Source: Dromaius novaehollandiae
Lineage: Eukaryota; Chordata; Aves; Casuariiformes; Dromaiidae
Assembly: GCF_036370855.1 (NCBI RefSeq)
Contig: NC_088102.1
Span: 69,945,601 to 70,009,600 of the forward strand
Length of the DNA stretch: 64,000 nt
Reading direction: 5' to 3'
Below, piece after piece: positions 34,201 to 45,400 of this stretch. The first letter of the stretch is position 1, and every line of letters begins with the position of its first letter. The translations under genes were made by a program, and so were the position numbers. The notes under the pieces were generated by a model that worked only from the letters and a program-made list of their open reading frames with translations, was not told where the DNA came from and did no database searches.

Positions 34201-37200
34201 TCCAGCAGAAAAGGTTCAAGTATTCACAGGATCAAGGTTTATAGCTTTTCTTTTTCTTTTAAATAAATAAATGGCTTTAGTTTTAAAATAATACAGAGAA
34301 CTTTTTTTTTTTGTTCTTAGTGTTCTGGTTCCCTTTTTTTTCTGTTCAAGTGAAAGTAAGGGACAACTATAAAGCAGAAAAGGCTGCCAGTTTAGCAGAA
34401 GACTTGGCAGTTATTTGAAAGCCTCGTTCCTCTGTGAGTCTAACAGTAGATGTCCTAAACAGCCACAAGGTGGTAATGTTGTTCTACAGGAAAAATCTCA
34501 AGGCTGTTTAACACAGAACAGAAATCAATACAAATGTCTAACTTGCATAGAATTGCAATTACAAAGAGCAATAATGTGCTTTTACAAACTACGAAGCAAA
34601 AACAATTAATAAAACATTGTGCTCTAGCTAATGGAGAGAAATGCAGTGGCTCAGTGATACCCACCTACTGCAAATTATATTATCAAAAATTACGCCCTTG
34701 CATCAGCATGACAGAATTTAAGAACATAATTGGAACGAAGTCAGGTAATAAACAACACAAGAGCCTTGTGCAGTGTTTGTCTGGATGCCTTCATGTTTTA
34801 ATGAGAAATAATAAAGAGGAAACATCACTCAAGTTTTGCAAATGAATGGGGAAGATTCAATCAGCGTTTAGAAGACAGCATAATCCAGTGTTTCAAAAAT
34901 AGTTTTGTAGAGAGGCAAAATGGCAACTTTCAAAGTATACATTCCTCCTAGTGCAAATCCTTCATTGCAGATAAGTTTCCTTGTTAATCTGTCATCAAGT
35001 GATTGCACATGAATATTTCTCTCTCATTAGTTATTGAGACAGCTGAAAGGAAGTTACAATACCTTGTTAGCAAGAGCACCAGTCTAAAAAGAAAAAAGAA
35101 ATCCGATGGAGGACATAAAAATAGTTTCTGCTCTGGATTTGAAAAGCGTCAGCCTAAGAGACTGTGGTCATTACTAATGTTGAGATGGCCCCAACAGCCT
35201 GGAGCTGTAAATACTAGTATCAGTTTGGAGGCACTTGCCCATTAAGAGAGGGGTTCCCTTGAGATGTCAGAGCAAAATATTACACATGGAGCTCTGACGC
35301 TCACTTTCATGGGCACTAGGAAGAAAGATGTCATTGCCCAGGTATACACAATACTCAGGACTGTGCTGCAGCAATATTTCAACAGGGAAATTTCAACACT
35401 GAAAACGCACCTTGTGTTTCATTTAGAAAAAGTTTAGTACATGGCAAACAGCAGTCGTGATGCTACCCCACCCCAAAGTGGTCACCAGACATCCTCTGGG
35501 AAGGAAAGCGAGAACTTGCAGCTACTCTCTGCTTCTATGCTTCTCATGATTTGCTCAGCTACGTTTAACTAGATCTTACTCAGAGCTAAACAATAGCCTA
35601 TAAACTACTAGTGCGAGCTCCTCTGAACAGCTCTAAGTACCCTCTTACAAATTCTCTAATTTAGTGAAAAGACATGACGTGACATGAAGACATTTAGCGA
35701 GAAGACATGATGTGACAAAGAGTACAGGCAGAGCACAACTAACCAAAGTGAGGAGATAAGGACCATCCTGTCTGCTTACTCACTAAGGTCTAACGTTTTA
35801 AAGTCATCTACTGGTGACTCTGACTTACCTTACTTGGAACAAGTACACTGTCATTCAGAGGCCTCAAATCTGAAATGCTGGATATCAGACCCTGGTCACC
35901 CAAAAACCAATCTTTTTTTTGATTTTTGATTTTAAGGAAATTTTATTTACTTTGAGAGCTCCAAATCATAAATTTTGACATCAGGTTTGGAGATAGTGAA
36001 TCAGTCCTAGGAACAAGTCAACTGTCTGATCATTCAGGCAAATCAGCAGCTCTGAACTGTATAACAAATGTTCAGAAACATGTTTCTAGAACATTGTGTC
36101 TCTCTGTGGACTCCAAAAACACAATGGTGTTAAAGCTGCAGGAAAAAAATAAATTTCTGGAAGATGGAGGTGGGTTATATTCATGCAGAATAGAGGCTAT
36201 GACATGCAAAGTGAAACTTCATTTTTGGCCATGCAGCTCACCAAGTATTACGTGGGAAGCACTTCTAATACTAGGTTTTACTGACTATAAACTAATACTC
36301 AGAAAGCAATATTTTCACAATTTAAAACAGTCCAAATCTATGGGTGCAGCTATGCGGGAATTTGGGTCTGTAACTCTCTTCCTATCCTACTCAATCACTG
36401 CAAGCCATGTCAGACTTTACAGCATACAGTGTTCTACTTAGGCTGTTCTGAGTGAAACCAATGGAAAATTATGGATCTAAATTTTACCGTAGTAAATCTA
36501 GCTTCTGAGTCTAGTCTTGCAAATCCTCCTCTGTAAGGCCAAGGAACTATTTGTACAATTAGAGATTACCTGCAAGAGGGAAAGTATCAGAATCAGGCCT
36601 TTTATCCTTGGCCAAATGAAGTAGAATGATTCCATCAATTATCTGCGGTAATTAGATTATTGAATTATGTGAGTAATAGTTTGTTCACCTTCCAACTATC
36701 TAATTTGAGGTTGGACAGAAAAAGAAAGAAAAAACATCAGCACGTAGAGATGGTATCAGAGCAGTTGCAGTGAAAAACAGCTCAGAGCTAGCACGGATCA
36801 CATGAGCCAAAAAGACACGGTGGTCCTTCTGTGTTCACAGAGGACAAAGAAAAGCATAGTCCACTGCTAAATGGAAGAGAAAAGTACATGACAGTTAATG
36901 CAGAGGAAACTATGTGCTATGCTATCTTCCATAGAGTCACTGCCAAACTCAGACAATCAAAAGTTATTGTTCAAGCCACTACAAATATGAGGTATGCTAA
37001 AAAGAAAGGGAACAGTGAAAAGAAATAAATTGGGTGTGGTATTCTAGATCCTTCATTTTGAAAGAAAACACAGAGTTCCATTTTTCATCTTCTTCTCCAC
37101 AACCATGACAGTTAAAAGCTTACTTTAAAAAATATATCAAGGATTTTCCACAATCAGATGCTGTCAGCAGACAGGACTTTTCAGACAGGAAAATTACAAG

Positions 37201-39429
37201 AGCTGGCCAAACCAATACTTTTTGCAGATTAGAAGGCTTTTTCCAAAGACACTCAGGCCAACGAAAAAACTTGCTAATATCAGTATGGTCTGAGTCTGAC
37301 CAGGATGAAAAAAAAAAAGCTGATTTTGACTGGTTTTGGTGCAGCTTTTAGCAAGGCAACATACAGACAGTGTGAAACTATTTCACTGATTTCAGACAGC
37401 TACTTGAGTTAACAGAGAGTTAAAAATCTTCATGTCTGTAGGTTGACTATAGTTTTAATGACGCAACTCATACTCGATTGATGCAAAAGATTCTCCTGTG
37501 TTTCTTGTTATCACATCGCCTTATAACACCAGTAACAGCTGCTTCCAAAACTGACATTATTTCTCCATTAAGAAACAGCTGAGTACTTGAAAAACCACCT
37601 GCACATCTTCTTTTTATCACCTGTAATATATGAAAGACTTGTCAGAGGCCAGACTTCATCTCATCAAGGACCGGTTCATGAAATATCATCCTGGCAATGA
37701 AAGGGTTTGATCCATAAAGAAAGAACTGCTCAACAGCCGTTATGATCTTCTACACAATAGAGATGGGCCCACCTATTTATGTTTATTGTCTACACCCCAG
37801 CTGCTGGAACTCTGTAAATCATTCTAGATAGTTCAAATTAATCAAAATTTCCCTTGGGGATGTGATTTTTCTCATTTGGATTTCCTGAATTCATATTGCC
37901 ACTAAGCAGGGGCAGACTAACTTTGGAAAAAGTATTTTCTTCATCTTTAGAACTGCAGCTAAACGAGACTTTTGTGGTGTTTTGGGGAGACAAAGTTATT
38001 TGTATATTCTCACCATCTTATCTTTCTTACTTACAGGTCTGCTAACAGAAATAAAACCATAAGCTACAGAGAAGTCCACATGCAGCAGTTCAGGCACAGA
38101 AAGTAATCACATTTTCACTCTTCACAGGATGCAAATCCCTGTACACAGAGATACTCTGTACATCATTGTACATCACCATGAAACAGGCAAGAGAACAGAT
38201 AATTGTACTACATTTTCGATATGATTCACCCTGGTGCAGCACAGGCCTCTGTCAGTAAAGCAAATGGACAGCTTAAGCTAACCTTTTCAGAGAGAGGTAT
38301 CCCTCCATCCTCCTCAACAAGCACAATATTTACCAGTCTATGGAGCAACATGTTCAGACGTGGGACCCCTTATCTCTTGCACTGAATTTTGTTCAGTTAT
38401 GCCCTTTAAACATATTAAAATGAAACCTGGAACATATCCCTTCAAACAAAGAAAAAACTTTAGCATATTAAACACAACGTGCATGATCTGATCCTCAGTA
38501 AATTGGAAGGTTTTCCCAATATGCATTTGTGCAAAGAACTAATGAGCATTAAAACCACTGGGTGCTTTTTGTCTAACAACACATGCCACACAAATCAATG
38601 GAGTGAGACAGACAAATCTTCCAAAGAAGCATCTCTCAAAGTCTGTAATAACTGAAGAAAACATAAGCTAATGCACACGGTCCAAACAAGAAACAGTAGA
38701 GGTCTCATGGCTCGAGCAGATTGGCTGATGAGAAAAACCTAAAGCTTGATTTTCAAAATGGCTTTAATTATTTGTAGCTACAAGCTTTGGACAAAACAGA
38801 GGCTGTTAAATATTAAAAATTAGACCTCAAATTTTCTGCAGTTAAGATCTCCAGATTTCAATATTTTTCTCTGTCTGAAAGCTGAAAATAAAACAAAATG
38901 AAACAATTCTTTTGGTTGTTCTTTTTTAAAGCTGAGGAGATCCCCTGCATTGGTAATATGCACATAGCAAACTTCCACCAATAGACTTAACTTTCAAAAA
39001 GAAATCTGAGAAGCCCCAAGGAGTGGATTTCTCAATGTGATGCATGTTCGTCTTCTGAAAATCAAGATCCTTTGAAGTGCCTGTATTTACCTACTCAAAT
39101 CAGTAGTACTCCTTAAAATGTAAGCTTTGCTTTTCCCTGGCAACTGATGTCTTTAATAATATATTAACATGCATATTTAAACTGCTTTGTTGTTAAGACG
39201 AGTTCTCCTAGGGCACTGGGAATGATTGGGAAAATAATGGAGGAGGAGATAGAAAAATTCTCTTGTGGCACTGCGATCACCTCCACTGCACTTACCTTCC
39301 AAACACCATGCAGGTTCGGTCACCTCTTCTAGCAAAGGAAACAGCGGAGCGAGAAGAGGTACAGAGAGGGCAGAGTACGGCATACCTCCCATTAAAAGGA
39401 GAAATGAGATGGAATACATGTCTTCATCT
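34201..39429. other. Intergenic GAL-SPX2 spacer, part 3
   Basis: AT-rich DNA without a supported gene or named repeat. Several 60-115 codon frames exist on both strands, none with a domain or consistent exon boundaries. Confidence 0.5.
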
Positions 39430-39720
39430 AGATAGAAGAATGGCGATCAGAATATCAGAATTTGACATGGGTCTACAAAATCACAAATGGGGATAGAAAA
39501 GGTGATAGGGAATAATTTTTCTTCATTTCTTATAATGGAAAAGTTACGTAGGGAAAGTTAGAAACAAACTAATAGAAATAATTTATCACACAACATTTTA
39601 CATTGCAGAACTCATCACACGAGGTTGCAACAGAAGTATAAGCAGATTAAAATGCAATTAGACGCACTCCATCAGGAGTTAGTAAACACACTTTTCTAGA
39701 CGTGACTCTGGTGATCTCCA
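39430..39720 (+). mobile_element. Ancient CR1 LINE relic, sense
   Basis: 'ggtctacaaaatcacaaatgg' followed by 'ggtgatagggaataa' and later 'aaacaaactaatagaaata...tcacacaac...gcagaactcat' parallels the CR1 ORF2 C-terminal region ('gtctataaaatcatgaatgg' ... 'ttcttcacacaac...ctgtggaactc'). Heavily mutated, no ORF. Confidence 0.6.
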
Positions 39721-42120
39721 AAGGATTTGAGAGTAGAGGGAAGTCTCACTCTACAAATTTCTTTTTCCTTGCATGGTTTTCTCTAGATATCTGCGTTTAG
39801 CCATTATAAGTCACACAATGCTGTGCTAGATACAGCTTTGGTTTGCCTCAGAATAACTTTTCTTGCACTCTTAGGTCAGCAAAAATTTTGTGTAAGAGAC
39901 TTGCACAAGGACCGGAGAGTTAGGACCATACTAAATGCTTAAAAAAATAAGAGTAGCTTAAAGTTCAGTAATTTGCATATCCTTAAAGTAGCACTTGGAA
40001 TTACAAAGGAAAACACCTTAATCCATTTATTCTTTAAAATTTTTAAATGTGATGTGAAGGCATTAAAGCAATCAGATCTTTTCAGATGAAATCATTCCTA
40101 TGGAGTGATGAATAGCTGTAAAACTCTACTCATTTGTCTTGGAAAAGTTTCAATGAGTTATTTAAGAGTCATTGAACAATTATTTTTTCATTTATCACTC
40201 AGTCAATAATAACTCTCTGAAGCTCTAGTTGGACATACACAATAAAGAAAATCATTCAGTTAAAAACAAAGCCAAAGAAGCAAGGTGTATATTACATGTA
40301 ATCACTGCTACAGAAAAATAACATCAGCTACAATTTGTCAAAATATTACCAGTTTGAGAACTAAAGAATGTATGTGTCTCACTAGAAGACACTATACTTA
40401 AACACAATTTCTGCTGCATAGGGATGCATGTGCCTGTGTTTTATGGAACTGGGGTATAGGTAAGAAAGTCCAGGAAAGCAGAAAAACAGACAGCTCTACT
40501 CCAGATCACAAGAGAGTCTCTGGCAGAGGGGTCAGGAATTCCACTGGCTGCTAAGTACACACTCTGGGGTAGTTTTCTGAGTCCTAACCAAGTCACTTCC
40601 AAAGTGACAAGGTATGCTAGGGGAGAAATGGGAGTAAGACTTGGTCTATATCAATTTATACGGACGCACAAGCTGCTGACCCAGCTGCACAGGGGCTACT
40701 GGACTGCCACATCTCTGTGCGCAACTGCAGTGGAAAAAAAGATGCAGCATAGTTAGAATGAATAAAGCCATGTCTGAGCAGGGAAATGGCTAAATACCAT
40801 GCACACTGAGATGTCACTTACCTTCTCTTTATCTAGTCACACACATGGCAAATCTATAAGGTCACTGGTTGCTGAGCCACCGATTGGTATAGAGTTTCTG
40901 AGATCCTCAGGCTCCATTCAGTGTCAGCTTCTACAAGGTACAAAGCTGTTTATTTCAGGGCTGTTGAGCAAAATATAAATTAGAACAAAAATCGACCTGG
41001 CTTCTGTTTAATCTTTTAGACCTTTCCAAAATTCAATTTAACTACACTAAGAACTTTTGAGTGAAAAAGGAAACAGAATCAGATTCCATCTTTTTTATCA
41101 TAAAAATATGTCCGATTCTCAGACAGGGCACTTCATACCACCCTGGCATTGCAAAAAGTTATAAAGAGGCAGCTGAAGCTTACATCCACAGGGAAGCTCC
41201 TTTGTAACGTCAAAAAAGTAAGAAGTGGCCTTCTTGCAAAAAGGTGCATAGGCAACAGAGTGTTTAACAACGGCAGAATTGGAGAGAAAAATGCATACAT
41301 AGAATCATGCCTAAATCTCATTCTTTCAGGCTGTGCTTCTAAATACATTAAGCAGGAAAGCAGGAATCTTGAAGATACTATAACTTCTTTGTCACTTAAT
41401 TTTATTTTACCAAATATTTTGCTACAATCCTTAGCTTCATTTTCATATACTGGTATCTAAAAATACAATCTTTCTTTCTTTTGTGGTACAAATATATTTG
41501 AATTTTGGAGAGTTCTGTAAAAGTGAAATATTAATTAATCCTTTGTTTCATCTCTCCATTATTAAATCTAGAAATCATAAAATTAACAGAACAGTATCAA
41601 ACGCTATGTGATCAAAGGGGGCCATTTTAACAGGAACAAACTACTTTCCTAATGAACACTCCATTAAAACAATGGCTTGTAATTATATTAATATTAAATG
41701 TATACAGTCATTGCTACTGCAATGAAGTGATCAAAGGCCTGAAACAGGCATACCAAAAAAAGTGAAATAAGAAGGTATTTTTATACAGTAAGCTAGGGAA
41801 CAATAAAAACATAAATAATGGCTGTAATGAATGCATTGAAAAATACATGAACGTAAAATAAAATTGTTACAGATGCATGAATGCTATGACACCACATAAT
41901 TTATAAACAGTGGGAAATAACAAGTATGTGACAGAAAAACGCACACGGAATAGACTCTGTATGTAGAGGAAATGGTTTTCTAATCTTCTCATAGTCAGTT
42001 GTTTGTTGTAGTAGAAAGGGGGACTGATGATGAAGATTACATGTATGCACCACCTACTGAGAACGCTTGACATTTAGTCAACTTTTGTGTTGTGTTTTTT
42101 TTCTTTTGGGTACAGGCTGT
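39721..42120. other. Intergenic, 5' flank of SPX2
   Basis: AT-rich spacer with no gene or clear repeat. It would contain distal elements of the spexin gene if there are any; none can be named. Confidence 0.5.
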
Positions 42121-42160
42121 TTCCAGATCTCCTGGGGCCAACTGTCATTAGCTACCCTGG

Positions 42161-42168
42161 TATAAAAG
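42161..42168 (+). promoter_or_regulatory. TATA box of SPX2
   Basis: A perfect TATAAAAG after CCTGG and before AGCGCG, a local GC-richer patch in AT-rich DNA. It predicts a start near 42,190, about 235 bases upstream of the proposed initiator ATG. Confidence 0.65.
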
Positions 42169-42189
42169 AGCGCGACACATAATTTTCTT

Positions 42190-42422
42190 GCTTTAATCAC
42201 AAAAGAAGGTAAATACTTTATATCTAATTCTCACAAACTAATGTGCATGCATATATTGTTGCCTGTCAGACAGAGGGGTGGAAAGAACCATGACCAACTG
42301 AACTGAGATTTCTGTATTTTATGATCTCCAGCTACTTGAGCTCTTTACGGGTGAGAGAGTAGCAAACCAAATCTTGGACAGAAATTTGGATGGTACAAGG
42401 GAGTGACAGCAGTCGTGATAAA
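42190..42422 (+). other. SPX2 5' leader, probably split by a small intron
   Basis: From the inferred start site to the base before the ATG. Unspliced, it would contain several upstream ATGs (42,241, 42,247, 42,289 and 42,321 among them). A donor-like AAG|GTAAAT at 42,209 and an acceptor TTATGATCTCCAG ending at 42,331 would remove a 123-base intron and all of those, leaving a six-exon gene like mammalian SPX. One more ATG (42,390) remains and is in frame with the proposed start. Confidence 0.4.
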
Positions 42423-42425
42423 ATG
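42423..42425 (+). CDS. SPX2: SPX2 initiator codon exon end
   Basis: The proposed ATG forms the last three bases of the leader exon, directly before the donor GTAAGA. A-rich context with A at -3. After splicing the start reads Met-Lys-Ala-Arg, comparable to Met-Lys-Gly-Leu in human spexin. An in-frame ATG at 42,390 would add 11 residues (MVQGSDSSRDK) but has T at -3. Confidence 0.65.
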
Positions 42426-45400
42426 GTAAGAAGATCATAGTGCATGCATGAAGCTATTCATCTTATTCATTGCTCCATTTTGCTAACTGCAGCAGGAAAG
42501 CAATAGTAGTTACAATTATTGTTGTTTTCTTTCAGAAAGCTAGAACTGTTGTGGTTTGTGCCTGTGCCATCTTCATGGTTTTTCTTGTAGTTGAAACCTG
42601 GTGTGCTCCAAAGGTAAAAGGGGGATTAAAATTGTCCCTACTGAATATTATAAGAGGGTTCATTTCTGGTGAAACAAGACCTATTTTCTTTTTGTAACTT
42701 GCAGAATAAAGCTGTAGTGAGAAATTGGGGCCCACAATCAATGCTGTACCTCAAAGGACGCTGTAAGTTATACTCAAAAACCTGTCCTGTAAATAATGAA
42801 GATATATGCTTAGTTGGACTAAAAAATTAAAAACGTATTAATAGATTTTTAAACTATCACAGAAAATCAAAACTGTCTAATCTGTTAATCAAACTGTTTA
42901 TAATATGAAAGTTGTGCCAAACTGAATTGTGCAGATTAATATACTGCATTAGGCAATGGCCAAAACAAAGTTCTCATGGGCATATTTGTATTATGCAGGA
43001 ATTGTTTTTAGCAGAAAAATTATTTTTATGTTTATACTACAATACTTTACTCAGATACATATTTATTTTACATGCACTTCTCATAGAAGAACAGTCCAAT
43101 AGTATTTGCAGAATTATAAGATTCTTAATTTTAGTGGTGGTTTGATGGTATATAGCTAAAGCATACCTTTTATCTTATCATTCTGCTTGTGTCCACCCTT
43201 TCAAAGAATAAACAAACATAATGATCTGTCTTTCTACCCACAAATTGAACCAGGCATTTTACTGCAGTGTTTTGAACTCCAGTTCTGGTAATTTTTAAGG
43301 CTAGCTAGTAGATAGCTGTTTCACTTTGCTGATACTCAGAGGAATCCTCATGGTAAGCAATCATCTCATTATATTAAAAAACTGGAAGAAGACAAGTGCT
43401 TGTGAGTGACAAGTAAGTGGAAAGTTTGCTTCTGTTTGACAACAGAATGTCACTGAGTAGGTGGCCCCTCTAAAAATACCTTTGAAAACACAGCATTTGA
43501 ATTAATGAGGTACTTAAAACTCAGAAGCTCAATAGTACACCTACTCAGTATCTTCAGATATTATTCAGGCGACATTTGCTCTAGAGGCTGTGGACTACAT
43601 CTGACCTGCTCTTTTGACTTTAAGGTTTTATGGACAATATTTGGGAACAATATCTCTCCAAAGAGTAATTGATGGCCCAGAAATGATTACTAAATTACTA
43701 TATGCCCTCTGGTTCCTAATTTCTGAAGTCTGCCTTGCTTGAGACATTTTATCCTAGGCTGAGACATTACTAGAACAATCTTGGAGTGGCTCAGCTTGAA
43801 ATCAAAGTATTTCAGAGGCGCATATGGAATAGTCCTGAGGTGAGTTTAACACATCACAGGATTATTCTTCAAAGTAGGATAATCTCTGGCTAGCATAGAG
43901 CCATCATACTGCTATATTCCAGATGCCTCTCTCTCACTGGTACATGGGAAAACAAGATGAGTACAGACTGCTGCTTCCACAGTGCTTCCAGGTAGCAGAC
44001 TAGCTCCATGGAATTGATGCAGATTAGAGCTTCCCCAAGCTATCAAAGCTGTGCTGGTGGAAGACTGTTGCAGGCCAAAAGCAACTAGTCCATAACCAAA
44101 GGAATATAGAGATGAATTAAAAATTACTGTAACTTTCCTACTCCTTCTGGTTTGCATTAGATTTGTAGCTGGACCCCCCAACATCAGGCCAACTAAAACA
44201 AAACTGTGAATGCTCTAACATGTAAATTGTGATGATAATTGTGATGCTGGTGTCTTCAATAAAAACTGTTCATAACCTAAAGAACTAAAATGCTTGAAGA
44301 AGTACAACCATATGGACTTCTTTAGCAGTTTTGGCACTATTACAAAAATTATTTTGTGCAAGCCACTTGCAATGATGTTCATGGAGACTTTGCTATTGCA
44401 TCCGCAATTTTTTTTCATTTTTCTCCAAAAAATTTCATATATAGACTTACTTGAAGTTTGTAAATATAGATCAGCTATTAAAAAAAAAGAGAGAGAGAAA
44501 ATAAGGAGTATGTTGTAGTTATAGAAATAAAAGATTCTGTAAGCTGAATTTGGGCTAACACTTCAAAATTTGCAAATATTTTAAAGATTTCAGATGCAAG
44601 CCAACAATCTTACCTCCATCTCTTTCTGATACTTAAGATCATAGATTTATGTATTTCTAAATGACCACACCTTTTCCTACAGTCAAATATCCCTGTAAAT
44701 AGTCTATATTTATATATTAATATACAAGCATTGATTCAACCAAAAGTTTTGCTTCTCTTGATGATGATGAAGACTTACTTATCTATTGTCATAAAGAAGC
44801 CACATGACAAAGGAAAACACAGGCTCAGTGCCTTCCTCCAGAGAACTTGCAGCTTAAGTTTTAACTTACTACCTTGCATAAGATTATATAAGCTACAGAC
44901 TTTCTTCCTGTATACCCTCCCTAGCCAAAGAATCACACGTTTTCATGCCTCTAGCCTTAAAAAGATAGCTGACGGTACCTGCCACTCCCTTACAAGGAAC
45001 GATATCACCAATTCACAAAATCAAGTTAATACTTGAGCATTAAGAGTAAGCTTAAAGCATCTGCCCACTCAGAGCTAGGCACCGTTGTGTCACTCCTTTC
45101 CCAACCTACATTAGTCACAAGATACCCTCATACACATACTGACCTTGCCCTCATCTCCAGCCCAAATACAGCCAGCAAACCAAGATCCTTCTCCAAAGCA
45201 CACCAGACAAAGGGAGGTGTCAATAAGTAGGTGTCACAGATGTTGTAACTGTTCATTTGTAATTGCTTGTTTTACAACTTTGGGAGACGTTCTGGATTAT
45301 TCAAGGTTGCATCACTTTTACTGTATTTAAGTATCTCCGCATGGCACCTCAAAGGCAAGAAACATGAAACATAAGATAGACGTGCTCTAGTTCTAATCAT

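Noticed and set aside
44481-44500. GA-rich runs here and at 45,907-45,926 as functional elements
   Set aside because: Short simple-sequence tracts of a kind common in vertebrate introns, with no positional logic.
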